Part shown: one piece after another, positions 8,652 to 16,895 of the stretch
Numbering within the stretch: the first letter of the stretch is position 1
Layout of the letters: each line of letters starts with the position of its first letter
Assembly: GCA_003170415.1 (NCBI GenBank)
Contig: PMZJ01000014.1
Coordinates: forward strand, 1-64,000
From: Phycisphaerales bacterium
GTDB taxonomy: Bacteria > Planctomycetota > Phycisphaerae > Sedimentisphaerales > Anaerobacaceae
DNA length: 64,000 bases
Direction of reading: 5' to 3'
Made by a program: the position numbers and the translations under genes
The notes under the pieces: model-generated
Told to the model about the DNA's origin: nothing
Seen by the model: only the letters and a program-made list of their open reading frames with translations
Databases searched by the model: none

Positions 8652-8960
8652 AGATTCAGGCGGACCATATTGTTGTTAAAAAAAGACGCATTTTCGCCAA
8701 GTCCGCGACTCTTCCGTCAAAGCTCTGCGCCCAAACGCGCCGATAATAATCCATCGACGTTATCACAGTGTTCCTTAAATCCCCTCTATTTAATTGCTGC
8801 TATTTACACCTAAATGAGCAACGTCCGGGAAAACCCCGTTTGAACGGGCATAAATTCGGCGGGATTCCTCTAATTTGTAATATACGATTTCCCCGCCAAG
8901 TCCCTAACGGCTTTCGGGAAATAATTCGGAGAATAGGTGATGCGGCTGCGGCTGGCGGAT
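8652..8960. other. 309-base stretch without a recognised gene
   Basis: It lies between the starts and stops of two leftward genes. It is rich in CCGCC/GGCGG words and short stems such as CGGGAAAACCCCG, but I find no convincing gene, T-tract terminator or promoter. Open frames in it are short and lack ribosome sites. Confidence 0.4.
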
Positions 8961-9506
8961 TTACATTGTGTGTTCTTTTTGCCCTTTGGGGACCGCTGTT
9001 TCCAGTCCCTTGCTGTTTTGGAAGGCAGGTGCGGAGTCGGCGGCATCTTCGCCGGGACGAGTCCGTCCGGCCAATTCCGCCATTGCCTCGCAGCGGATAA
9101 TCTTGCCGTAAAATTCGTCTTTGTCCAGCGTGTAAACCTTAAGGGCGTTGCTGGCCAGTGCCCAGAGTTCGCCTCTGCGGACAAGCTCGGCGAAGCACAG
9201 CCGGCGCATTTCGATATCCCTCTGGTCAGGCGAATTGGTTTGCTCAACGACACCTACTAAAAAGTTTCTGGCTAAAAGCTCCATACCGCCGGAAAGGTTA
9301 TGTTTTTTAACGATTGGTTTAGGGGGTTCGATGATGGTCTCGATTATTTCATCGTGGGCTTCCTGTTCGACGCGTTTGACGCGGGATTTGACCAGGCCAT
9401 AGATACCGACACCGGCGGCCAATATGACCACCATCAGCAGTTGAATCCAGAATGTTCCCTCGTCCTCAACCGCTCCCAGAACAATAACCGCAAGACACCG
9501 GCTCAC
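8961..9506 (-). CDS. unknown membrane-anchored protein, tandem paralogue A
   Basis: This 181-residue protein starts at GTG 9506 after a GAGGGAG ribosome site. One membrane helix lies at about 19-37 (WIQLLMVVILAAGVGIYGL), followed by a charged linker. A domain at about 70-160 contains LSGGMELLARNFLVGVVEQT, IEMRRLCFAELVRRG and YGKIIRCEAMAELAGR. The same domain, in the same order, makes up most of the next gene upstream, so the two are tandem duplicates. I do not recognise the family. The membrane anchor is present only in this copy. Confidence 0.7.
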   Translation of the reverse strand: MSRCLAVIVLGAVEDEGTFWIQLLMVVILAAGVGIYGLVKSRVKRVEQEAHDEIIETIIEPPKPIVKKHNLSGGMELLARNFLVGVVEQTNSPDQRDIEMRRLCFAELVRRGELWALASNALKVYTLDKDEFYGKIIRCEAMAELAGRTRPGEDAADSAPAFQNSKGLETAVPKGQKEHTM

Positions 9507-9530
9507 ACTCCCTCGCTTGGCATACGCCGA

Positions 9531-9935
9531 TTAACCCTTTTGCTCAGTCCGGCGGGTAAGCTCCTTCATCGCCGCGCACTGAATGTCTTTGCCGTAAAGG
9601 TCTTTCTCGTCCACGGAGTAAACCGTCAGCGAGGAGCTGTCTATTTCGCTTTGCTGATTGCGACGAAGCACCTCATTGAAGCTGAGCCGGCGCATCGCAA
9701 CGTCGTTTTTGTCTTCGCCGTCGGTGTTTTCGATTACGCCCAGCAGAAAATCCATTTCGAGCATTTCCATGCCGCCGGCCAGGTTTCGCGCGTTCCTCGT
9801 CTTTTTTTCCATCGTCGCTTCTCCTGAAGTTTCTTCTGTTCCGCCCAGTTCAACAATCCTTGTTCCTGTGCTTTTACGGACTTCGAATTTTCTATCCCCG
9901 ATTCCAAATGCCATTTTTACATCCTCCAAAAACAA
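9531..9935 (-). CDS. unknown protein, tandem paralogue B
   Basis: This 134-residue soluble protein has a short N-terminal region (MAFGIGDRKFEVR, from residue 8), then the shared domain: LAGGMEMLEMDFLLGVIENT, VAMRRLSFNEVLRR and YGKDIQCAAMKELTRR. About half the domain positions match paralogue A, 24 bases downstream, and both are probably on one transcript. A second ATG at residue 8 (9914) has a GGAGGATG ribosome site just upstream and is the likelier start. The function is unknown. Confidence 0.72.
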   Translation of the reverse strand: MFLEDVKMAFGIGDRKFEVRKSTGTRIVELGGTEETSGEATMEKKTRNARNLAGGMEMLEMDFLLGVIENTDGEDKNDVAMRRLSFNEVLRRNQQSEIDSSSLTVYSVDEKDLYGKDIQCAAMKELTRRTEQKG

Positions 9936-10087
9936 TACCTGCTCCCCCGGATTGCCGAGGCAACGTTGTTTTCATATTGCCCAGATTATACACCCGTGCC
10001 GGCAATCATACCAAACAAAATTTCAAACCTGCCGGTTCCCGGTTAGATTCTTTGCGTTGAGGGAAGAATTCTGGTATTTTGACGGTG

Positions 10088-10990
10088 ATGGATGCGTTGG
10101 AACTTAATGGTGTGTGCAAATCGTTCGGGCAGGTTCGCGCGGTCGATAACCTGACGGCGAAGATTCCGGCGGGGAGCATTTATGGTTTTCTTGGGCCTAA
10201 CGGCGCGGGCAAGACCACGACTTTGCGGATGATTATGAGCATTATTCGTCCGGACGCCGGCAGCATAAGCGTATTCGGCAATAATTTAACCGAAAAGGCC
10301 AAGAGTCATATTGGTTATATGCCCGAAGAAAGAGGGCTTTATCGAAAAATGACGGTCAGCGGGATACTCGCCTTCTTCGGCGCTCTCAAGGGGCTGTCTT
10401 CGAGTGAGCTGGGCCGAGTTGTCCCGGCGTGGTTGAAGCGAATCGAGCTGAGCGACCGTGCGAATAAAAAAGTCGAGGATCTTTCGCGGGGTATGCATCA
10501 GAAGCTGCAATTCGCGGCGACGGTAATCAATGAGCCGGATTTGCTGATACTCGACGAGCCGTTTTCAGGGCTTGACCCGTTGAATCTTGATTTGCTCAAG
10601 GACATTATCCTTGAGATGAAGGGTAAAGGCAAAACCATCATTTTTTCCACGCACGATATGCACGGAGCGGAGACGCTTTGTGATTATATCCTGCTCATAA
10701 ACAAGGGCAAAATTATTCTCGACGGTAAACTGGGCGATATTCGTTCGCAGAAGGCGTCCAACGCTGTGATTGTCGAGGTCGAGGGTGAAACTGGTTTTAT
10801 AAAAACACTGCCAATGGTAACAAAGGTCGAGTCGCAGCAAAATACGCTGGAAATCACTCTCGGCAAAGGAGCCGACCCGCAGGAGCTGCTCAAGGCGATT
10901 GTGGGGAAGGTGCGCGTGCGGAAGTTCGAGGTTAAAATGCCGTCGCTGCACGAGATTTTCGTAACGCTGGTCGGAGCGAGCAATGCGTAA
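10088..10990 (+). CDS. ABC transporter ATP-binding protein, NatA-like
   Basis: About 300 residues. Walker A is GPNGAGKTTTLRM near residue 40. The signature is LSRGMHQKLQF, Walker B is LLILDEPFSGLDP, and the H-loop is FSTHDMHGAETLCD. A C-terminal extension of about 80 residues is typical of NatA/CcmA-type exporters that work with ABC-2 permeases. It is coupled to the next gene by an 8-base overlap, so the two form a NatAB-like exporter, possibly of ions, peptides or a drug. A TTG at 10079 is in frame, but the ATG at 10088 fits better. Confidence 0.9.
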   Translation: MDALELNGVCKSFGQVRAVDNLTAKIPAGSIYGFLGPNGAGKTTTLRMIMSIIRPDAGSISVFGNNLTEKAKSHIGYMPEERGLYRKMTVSGILAFFGALKGLSSSELGRVVPAWLKRIELSDRANKKVEDLSRGMHQKLQFAATVINEPDLLILDEPFSGLDPLNLDLLKDIILEMKGKGKTIIFSTHDMHGAETLCDYILLINKGKIILDGKLGDIRSQKASNAVIVEVEGETGFIKTLPMVTKVESQQNTLEITLGKGADPQELLKAIVGKVRVRKFEVKMPSLHEIFVTLVGASNA

Positions 10991-12251
10991 AATTATTGAA
11001 ATTGCCCGGCGTGAATACATCGATACCGTCAAGACCAGGACGTTTTTGCTTAGCTTATTGTTCACTCCCGTTCTTACTGTCGGCATAATTTACTTTACGA
11101 GCAGGATTTCCAGCGTTGAGGGCGGCCGGCCTCCGGTCAAAGTGGTCGTAACGGACTTATCAACGCAACTTGCGGGCGAAATAGAAGCTGCGCTCAGTAA
11201 ACACAACAAGTCAAATCCCAAAAGACAAATTATTTTTGAGTCGTTGCCTGCTAATGATGATGCTAACGCAATCGAAGAGCAGGGCAAGGCACAACTGCGT
11301 TCGGGCAGGACCGAGGCCTATATTGTTATTGACCAGAATATCATTGACGGGGCCGGCAGGGCGCATGTTTATACTTATAAGTCGAAGCCGACCACGATGG
11401 ACGCGACGTGGGCCGTCGAGGAATTTATCCGTAACGCCGTAGTCGCGCAAAGGTGCAAAGTCCGGAACGTTTCTCAAAAGCTTCTCGATGAGATTCGTAA
11501 TGTCCCAATCGAGCGGGTCGAGATTGGTGAAACGGCCAATGAGCAGCATGTGCAAAGCCAGGGTCAAACTACGGTCAAGATGATGGTCCCGTTCTTTTTC
11601 ATGTTTATGATATACATGGGAATCATGGGCATCGGCCAGCAGATGCTAAGCAGCGTAATTGAGGAGAAGAACTCGCGGATTATCGAAATGCTGCTTTCGG
11701 CGGTAAGCCCGTTCGAGCTTATGGCGGGCAAGATTTTCGGTCTGGGGGCAATCGGGCTGACAATTGTGGGCCTTTGGACTACAGTGTCTTACGGTTCGAT
11801 TGTATCGCAGGGCATCAGCGTGGATATTAGTGACAAGCTGCTGTTTTGCTTTGTGGTTTATTATATTCTCGGATTCCTTTTCTTTAGCGCACTGCTGGCA
11901 GCGATTGGCTCGGTTTGCAATACGCTCAAGGAGACGCAGGAGCTTATGATGCCCATAATTCTGATTATGGTGCTTCCGATGGTTGCGTGGTTCAAGCTCG
12001 TTCAAAGTCCCGACGGCATTTTTGCGAGGGTGCTATCTCTTGTTCCGCCCGTATCGCCGTTAGTGATGCCCCTGCGAATCTCCGCCGGCTCAAATGTCAG
12101 CAATATCGAAATTCTCGCTTCGGTGGGGTTATTGGCGGCATCAGTGCTTTTGATGATGTGGCTGGCAGGCAAGATTTTCAGGACAGGCATCCTGATGTAT
12201 GGCAAACGCCCATCGTTGCGTGAAATCTCCCGTTGGCTGCGAGCTACTTAA
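10983..12251 (+). CDS. ABC-2 type permease, NatB-like
   Basis: This 422-residue protein has a first membrane helix at about 21-40 and a large extracytoplasmic domain at about 40-180. A helical bundle follows, including MMVPFFFMFMIYMGIMGIGQ and VIEEKNSRIIEMLLSAVSP, the EEK.SR..E.L..SP signature of ABC-2/NatB permeases. It overlaps the ATPase gene and should form the membrane half of the same exporter. It faces tsaB tail to tail with 31 bases between, and no terminator is visible there. Confidence 0.88.
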   Translation: MRKIIEIARREYIDTVKTRTFLLSLLFTPVLTVGIIYFTSRISSVEGGRPPVKVVVTDLSTQLAGEIEAALSKHNKSNPKRQIIFESLPANDDANAIEEQGKAQLRSGRTEAYIVIDQNIIDGAGRAHVYTYKSKPTTMDATWAVEEFIRNAVVAQRCKVRNVSQKLLDEIRNVPIERVEIGETANEQHVQSQGQTTVKMMVPFFFMFMIYMGIMGIGQQMLSSVIEEKNSRIIEMLLSAVSPFELMAGKIFGLGAIGLTIVGLWTTVSYGSIVSQGISVDISDKLLFCFVVYYILGFLFFSALLAAIGSVCNTLKETQELMMPIILIMVLPMVAWFKLVQSPDGIFARVLSLVPPVSPLVMPLRISAGSNVSNIEILASVGLLAASVLLMMWLAGKIFRTGILMYGKRPSLREISRWLRAT

Positions 12252-12282
12252 ACTGATAGCCCGCGAAAACGCGATTCCACAT

Positions 12283-13017
12283 TTATCGTTGCTTCACTAT
12301 TGCGTCCGGGCCACGGATGTAATTTGGCGTAAGGGTAAGAGGGTCGGCGAATTGGCATTGCAGGGCAAGTTGCCAGCCGAGGCGGTGAATGTTGGCGGCG
12401 GATGGGTTCCAGAACTTTTCATCAAGCACGCGAATGTTTTTGTGGGCGAAGTTATCTTTGTAGAAAACCAGGCCTTCGCCAATCAGGGCGGTCGGTTTGT
12501 CGGAAAACCGAGCGAGAAATTCTTCTGCGGTAATTAGAGAATCAGGTAGAATCTTATGCCAGTTCACGTCGCTCGTGGCTCGTGACCCGTGACTCGGTTT
12601 GTCGTAAACTGCGATGAAGAACTGGCCTCGTTTGGCGTCGAGTATTACACCAAGTCGTTGGGAGTTGTCCTGAGGGCTTACATTAGCGGCGATGCAATCG
12701 AGGGTATCGACGGCGACGATTTTGGCGTTATTGGCTAATGCAATTGTTTTAGCGATGGTTACCGCGATACGCAGGCCTGTGAAGCTGCCTGGGCCTGCGG
12801 AGATATAGACGTGCTCGATTTGGTCCGGCTTTTTGTTGAACTGGTTCAGTAGGCCGACAATTGCGGGGAAAATCTCTGCGCTGTGTCTCATCGGGCCGGA
12901 GAAGTGGCTCTTGGCCAGGAGCTTGTCGCCCTGGGCGAGCGCGACCGAACCCAGCCGGCCGCTGGTCTCGATGGCCAGTATGAGAGGATTATCGAAATTG
13001 CCTGTATTTGTCGCCAC
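12283..13017 (-). CDS. tsaB: tRNA threonylcarbamoyladenosine (t6A) protein TsaB
   Basis: This 244-residue protein has the ASKHA fold signature LAIETSGRLGSVAL, then MRHSAEIFPAI, AGPGSFTGLRIAVTIAKTIA and VAVDTLDCIA. These are as in TsaB (YeaZ), the partner of TsaD and TsaE in t6A formation at A37. The GTG at 13017 is the start. The segment SHGSRATS near residue 142 is encoded by a dispersed CGTGACTCGTGAC-type repeat inserted in frame. tsaD is not nearby. Confidence 0.93.
   Translation of the reverse strand: MATNTGNFDNPLILAIETSGRLGSVALAQGDKLLAKSHFSGPMRHSAEIFPAIVGLLNQFNKKPDQIEHVYISAGPGSFTGLRIAVTIAKTIALANNAKIVAVDTLDCIAANVSPQDNSQRLGVILDAKRGQFFIAVYDKPSHGSRATSDVNWHKILPDSLITAEEFLARFSDKPTALIGEGLVFYKDNFAHKNIRVLDEKFWNPSAANIHRLGWQLALQCQFADPLTLTPNYIRGPDAIVKQR
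12566..12596. repeat. dispersed GCTCGTGGCTCGTGAC-type repeat inside tsaB
   Basis: This is a run of CGTGACC/CTCGTGAC units, read in frame within tsaB. Such words are common in intergenic repeats, not in tsaB genes. A related ACGAGCGACGAGCAGCGAG run lies inside mfd at about 52380-52408. Confidence 0.55.
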
Positions 13018-13094
13018 TATGGTTTTACACCCTTAATTAAAAAGAATAGCCAGACGGGATAATACACGACAACCGAGGTCAAATCAAAAAAAAA

Positions 13095-13123
13095 CAGGCC
13101 CGGAGGTTTTTTCTCCGGGCCTG
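13095..13123 (-). terminator. intrinsic terminator of the repeat-protein gene
   Basis: A perfect 11-bp stem (arms 13095-13105 and 13113-13123, CAGGCCCGGAG and complement) has a 7-base loop. On the minus strand it is followed directly by nine Ts (13086-13094 on the plus strand are As). It sits 71 bases after the stop of the gene at 13194. Confidence 0.9.
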
Positions 13124-13193
13124 AAATTCATCGAAACCGTTGCTCTTTCACTAAGGCCGTCTCATTACTTAATGATGGCGGGGTATCGTGAAA

Positions 13194-13829
13194 TTATTTC
13201 TTGTCGTTAGGATCCTTTGGTTGATTCGGTTCCATTTGGTTCGGGTCTCTCTTGTGATGATGCCCCTTGCCCTTTTCACCATTTTCGGCGGCGAGCTTTG
13301 TTTTATTCGGCTCGGCGGGCTTATTCACGTCGGCCGGCTTATTGATATCGGCGAATGTGCCGAAATCACTTGCACTGATGACGGTGGCCTTGTTCGGCTC
13401 AGCCGGTTTGTTGGGCTCAACGCTGTTCGGGTCTTTCTTGTGATGATGACCTTTGCCTTTTTTGCCATTTTCACCATTCTCGGCGGCGAGCTTTGTTTTA
13501 TTCGGCTCTGCCGGCTTGTTTACATCGGCGGGCTTGTTTGCCTCGGCTAAAGTGCCGAAATCGCTTGCGCTGATGATGGTGGCCTTGTTCGGGTCCTTAT
13601 CGCAACCCTTTTTGTTGGGGTCCTTATCTTTGTCGCAACCTTTGCTCTTGTCCGCTTCCGTATATTTGCTGAAATCGACGACGCCGATGGTGACCTTGTT
13701 TGGTTCAGCGGGTTTGTTGGCGTCGCCGGGTTTATTGGCGTCAACTGTTGCCGCGAGGCAGTTAGTCGCGACAAAGGCGACAGCTACAACTGCCAATACA
13801 GTTAGAAGTGTTCTTGTGTTCATTCCCAT
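13194..13829 (-). CDS. secreted Asn-Lys-Pro/Glu repeat protein
   Basis: This 211-residue protein has a signal peptide (LLTVLAVVAVAFVATNCLAA). The rest is low complexity, dominated by D/EPNK and DANKPAEPNK words. Two long internal copies carry ISASDFGT, an ADVNKPAEPNKTKLAAENGE segment, and KGKGHHHKKDPN with a His-Lys cluster that could bind metal. The copies are also repeated at DNA level (about 13230-13400 against 13430-13580). It has its own terminator. It is probably exported, and the function is unknown. Copy number may vary between strains or collapse in assembly. Confidence 0.8.
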   Translation of the reverse strand: MGMNTRTLLTVLAVVAVAFVATNCLAATVDANKPGDANKPAEPNKVTIGVVDFSKYTEADKSKGCDKDKDPNKKGCDKDPNKATIISASDFGTLAEANKPADVNKPAEPNKTKLAAENGENGKKGKGHHHKKDPNSVEPNKPAEPNKATVISASDFGTFADINKPADVNKPAEPNKTKLAAENGEKGKGHHHKRDPNQMEPNQPKDPNDKK

Positions 13830-14183
13830 ATCCTTAACAATCTTGAGTAAAGTTTAGCCCGAATCGGCTCAGACACGTCCGAGAATCATATACTTTTTTC
13901 AGGTGGGAGCAATAAAAATCCGAAAATTTCAGAGGTTTTTTTCTGATAGTCGGTATCAGGGCGGGCAAACCCGCGTTTTTAAGCCAAAAATCGGGTTTTG
14001 ACAGATGTCCTGGGGGCAGAAAGGAAAACCCTGTAATCATAAAATCATCGAAAAATAATCCACATTAGTTGCGGGATGGCGTCAGGCGGTTTTTGGGACT
14101 CGGCGGAAGCGGGCGAAAAAGAAACCAGTGCCAATCAGTAAAATGGAGGCGGGTCAATTGCACGCTGTTGTGCAAGAGGGACA
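13830..14183. other. 354-base stretch without a recognised gene
   Basis: It lies between the start of the leftward repeat-protein gene and the stop of the leftward thioesterase gene. It must hold the promoter of the repeat-protein gene, but no clear -35/-10 pair stands out. I see no RNA gene or strong hairpin. Confidence 0.4.
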
Positions 14184-14660
14184 TCAGCGGCTGATTTTAC
14201 TCAATAAATCTTTCCTGGCCTGGACACGCAGCTTGGCGTTCTCATAGCATCTTTTTTCATCCGCTGTCTGGGGCAATATCGGGGGCACAGGACAGGGGTG
14301 TTTATCTTTATCAAGCGCCACAAAAGTCAGATGAGCCGTCGTGGCTCTAACCTGTTTAGCGGTGTAAGGGTCTTCGCGAATGACCTGCACGCCGACTTCC
14401 ATTGAAGTATGGCCGACGTAATTGACAGCGGCCTTCAGCACAACGTGGTCGCCGACACAAATCGGCTCTCTGAACGAGAGCGAATCGATGCTTGCCGTTA
14501 CGACCTCTTTGCCGCAATGCCTCTGGGCGGCCATTGACGCGACCATATCAATCCAGGCCACAATCGCTCCGCCAAAAGCGGTTCCGCAAGGATTGGCCTG
14601 ATTAGGCATCAACAAATACCTGCTCTCAACGGCACTATCGGATGGTTTTTTGCCTTCCAT
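14184..14660 (-). CDS. acyl-CoA thioesterase, hotdog fold (YciA-like)
   Basis: About 158 residues from the ATG at 14660. The family core NQANPCGTAFGGAIVAWIDM, then ASIDSLSFREPICVGDHVVL and TAHLTFVALD, are those of the YciA/BFIT-type hexameric thioesterases. These cleave acyl-CoA to free acid and CoA. A GTG at 14696 is in frame, but its extra codons come from a TCTGTGTCATCTGTGG-type dispersed word, so the shorter start is preferred. The gene stands alone. Confidence 0.87.
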   Translation of the reverse strand: MEGKKPSDSAVESRYLLMPNQANPCGTAFGGAIVAWIDMVASMAAQRHCGKEVVTASIDSLSFREPICVGDHVVLKAAVNYVGHTSMEVGVQVIREDPYTAKQVRATTAHLTFVALDKDKHPCPVPPILPQTADEKRCYENAKLRVQARKDLLSKISR

Positions 14661-14758
14661 GCAGAGTATTTTAACCGTAGATTCCACAGATGACACAGAG
14701 AATTCTTATTTTTTGACGCAGATTGCGCTGATTACGCTGTTTTTTTAGACACAGATTC

Positions 14759-14795
14759 AACCCGTGAGATGGCGGCTTTGCCTATCTCACGGGTT
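14759..14795. repeat. perfect 12-bp palindromic repeat
   Basis: Arms 14759-14770 and 14784-14795 (AACCCGTGAGAT and complement) enclose a 13-base loop, GGCGGCTTTGCCT, which itself has a GGC/GCC stem. No T tract follows. It looks like a dispersed REP-type unit upstream of the thioesterase gene. Confidence 0.6.
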
Positions 14796-14901
14796 TAACG
14801 CCGATTTGCGCTGTTGAATAAGCTACGGGAACTGCATATAATGGCAAAAACAGGCGGTGTTTGGCGGTTTATGCATAATTGTTGGGCAGTAAAAAGAAAT
14901 T

Positions 14902-15282
14902 ATGAATAGCGAAAGCCAAGAAGTGAAGAGATTATTTAGTGAGTTGTGCGAGCGATCAAAACATTCTTTCCCGAAACACCGTCAATCGCTCGACGCACCA
15001 TCAAAACAGGGTGTATACATCATTCGAAAAGAAAAGACTGTTCTTCATATAGGTAGAACCCTGCGAGGCAAGGATGGCCTCTATCAGCGGCTTAAAAATC
15101 ATCTTCATAGCTCATCTTCATTTACGAATAATCACCTGCAAGGTAAAGGAGCAATCCTGCGGGAAGATGGATATACATATCAGTATATTGAAGAAAAAGC
15201 CCCGAGGAAAAGAGCGCTTCTTGAAGCTTATGCTACTGGGATACTATGTCCCGAGTACTTAGGATTGGTAGAGAAAATTTAA
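14902..15282 (+). CDS. GIY-YIG domain protein
   Basis: This 126-residue protein has GVYII near residue 33 and VLHIGRT near residue 48 in place of the GIY and YIG strands. An Arg-bearing helix LYQRLKNHL and a Glu in LLEAYATG complete the catalytic layout of GIY-YIG nucleases. It has no second domain. The target is unknown. It precedes the terminase-like cluster by 460 bases, with a promoter between, so it is probably a separate unit. Confidence 0.72.
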   Translation: MNSESQEVKRLFSELCERSKHSFPKHRQSLDAPSKQGVYIIRKEKTVLHIGRTLRGKDGLYQRLKNHLHSSSSFTNNHLQGKGAILREDGYTYQYIEEKAPRKRALLEAYATGILCPEYLGLVEKI

Positions 15283-15742
15283 GCTTCCTAATAAATAGCT
15301 CTTGAAAGCAGATACTATTTCGTCAGGGTCAGGATGCGTATTGAACAAGCCCTTCGATTCCGCTCAGGACATGTCCTTCGCTGAGTCCATTCTTAAAAAC
15401 TCACAAGAAAACAAGCCAAAAGCAAAAAAAGCGGCACAGCCCCTTCTTGAAGTAAATTCCTGAAAATCCTTGTTATTGGGCTAAAAACGAGGGTTTTTAG
15501 CGATCCTCGTGTTTTGTAAATAGCTAACCGTAAAAAATATTCATTTTTTTACTAAAAACAATTTGACATTTAGGATGATACATATAAAATCGCAGTAATA
15601 GTTAGGTTAGTAAATAACAACTAACAGGCAGAAGTTAGAAGGCAGAAGCGAAAAGGCAGCCGACGGGGACGGAGTGTAGTTGGATTGCGGATTGTTGATT
15701 GCAGATTGCGGATTGAGATTTCGGATTGTAAGGAGAAGTGAT
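15283..15742. other. 460-base stretch: dispersed repeat, promoter and direct repeats
   Basis: From about 15348 to 15388 lies a CCTTCGA...GCTCAGGACA...TCCTTCGCTGAG repeat of the same family as at 31806, 57650 and 61370. Near 15490-15520 a GAGGGTTTTTAGCGATCCTC word can fold. A promoter-like pair lies at 15563-15590. Just before the next gene are direct repeats of GATTGCGGATTG. No gene is seen. Confidence 0.5.
15563..15590 (+). promoter_or_regulatory. sigma-70-type promoter for the terminase-like cluster
   Basis: TTGACA at 15563-15568 and TAAAAT at 15585-15590 are separated by 16 bases in an AT-rich stretch. They lie about 150 bases before the first gene of the cluster. It is the best promoter match upstream of these genes. 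Confidence 0.55.
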
Positions 15743-16222
15743 ATGGCCAGGAGCAGGACCTTTCAAAAGATTAGCAGGGGGAACAAAGCGGAAGCGGATT
15801 TCAAGGACAGGATAGAGCTTCTGCGAAGCAGAGTGGGTCTGCTGACAGGAAAAGACCGTGCACTGATGAAAATATACCTTGAAAACTCCGGCACATTTAG
15901 CCAAATGGCGAGAATAGCGAGCGTGAACGAGGCGAACATCGCAAGGCGGATTCACAAGCTGGTTCGCCGGCTTTTAGACGGTCAATATATCACCTGCCTG
16001 CGGAATCGCGACGAATTTACACAAGAGCAAATCGAAATGGCGAGGGACTATTTTGTGGATGGACTGGCTATGGGGGAAATAGCCGACAGACACGAGATTA
16101 CGTATTACCAGGTGAGGAAGACGATGCGAAAAATTCAGCGGCTCACATACATATCAGATATTGCTGCCCCCGCAGTTTTGCTTCGCAAAACCAGGCGCGG
16201 GGACAAATCAAAGGAGGATTGA
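15743..16222 (+). CDS. double helix-turn-helix DNA-binding protein, first gene of the cluster
   Basis: 159 residues from ATG 15743, chosen because AAGGAGAAG lies at 15730-15738. Two HTH units are visible. The first, about 33-75, contains LTGKDRALMKIYLENSGTFS and the recognition part NEANIARRIHKLVRRL. The second, about 93-135, is MARDYFVDGLAMGEIADRHE then ITYYQVRKTMRKIQRL. The layout resembles sigma-70 region 4 or terminase-associated HTH proteins. A basic C terminus follows. It ends 3 bases before the ATPase gene. It may regulate the cluster or recognise a DNA site; I do not know the family. Confidence 0.7.
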   Translation: MARSRTFQKISRGNKAEADFKDRIELLRSRVGLLTGKDRALMKIYLENSGTFSQMARIASVNEANIARRIHKLVRRLLDGQYITCLRNRDEFTQEQIEMARDYFVDGLAMGEIADRHEITYYQVRKTMRKIQRLTYISDIAAPAVLLRKTRRGDKSKED

Positions 16223-16225
16223 GCG

Positions 16226-16879
16226 ATGCGAAAGTTTTCCGTGGCAAAACAATTCGAGATTAATCCGCAAAGAAGCGAGCGCGTTACGACGGTGATGCGA
16301 ATGTTCGGCGTGGGAATCGACCGGCTGAAAGACCAGCGCACGACGCACGCCTGCACAGTCGAGGTCAAGGATGGGGATATCGTTTACATAACCGGGCCTT
16401 CCGGTGCGGGCAAAAGCGTGCTGCTGTGGGAAATGCAAACGATGGTAGCGGACGATGACAAAATCGTTATCGAGCAGATAGCTTTGCCTTCGGACAGGGC
16501 GGCGATAGATTGCGTGGGTGGGAAGGGGACGATTGACGGATTGTCCCTGCTGAGCTACGCGGGGTTGAGCGACGTGTTTTGTATGCTCAATGCGCCGGCG
16601 AATCTGAGCGAGGGACAGAAATACCGCTTTCGGCTGGCCTGCGCGCTGGCTTCGGGCAGGAAGTTCATATTCGCAGACGAATTCTGCAGCAATCTGGACC
16701 GAATTACCGCGGGCGTCATCGCATACAACGTCCGCAGGTTCGCCAAGCACAACGGCGTTACGTTTTTCCTCGCGTCGGCTCACGAGGACATATTGGCGGA
16801 TTTGCAGCCGGATGTGCTCGTCGTAAAAAACTTCACGGGCGAAGCGGAAGTCACATATAAGGGCAAAAGTAAAAAGTAA
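16226..16879 (+). CDS. soluble ABC-type ATPase of the cluster
   Basis: 217 residues. Walker A is TGPSGAGKSVLLWEM near residue 57. The signature LSEGQKYRFRLACALASG lies near 128, Walker B KFIFADEFCSNLD near 148, and a switch His in FFLASAHEDIL near 183. All ABC nucleotide-binding elements are present, but there is no membrane partner. The domain is small and starts with about 45 residues that are not ABC-like. This argues for a DNA- or RNA-linked ABC ATPase and against a transporter. It is followed at once by a GNAT gene, and the pair may act together. Confidence 0.82.
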   Translation: MRKFSVAKQFEINPQRSERVTTVMRMFGVGIDRLKDQRTTHACTVEVKDGDIVYITGPSGAGKSVLLWEMQTMVADDDKIVIEQIALPSDRAAIDCVGGKGTIDGLSLLSYAGLSDVFCMLNAPANLSEGQKYRFRLACALASGRKFIFADEFCSNLDRITAGVIAYNVRRFAKHNGVTFFLASAHEDILADLQPDVLVVKNFTGEAEVTYKGKSKK

Positions 16880-16895
16880 AAGGGAAAAAGTAAAA

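Noticed and set aside
12283-12540. Rightward frame 12199-12537 after the ABC permease
   Set aside because: It is a shadow of tsaB, which has family motifs.
13200-13580. CRISPR-like repeats
   Set aside because: The repeats are coding Asn-Lys-Pro words within one open frame, of uneven spacing and with no spacers.
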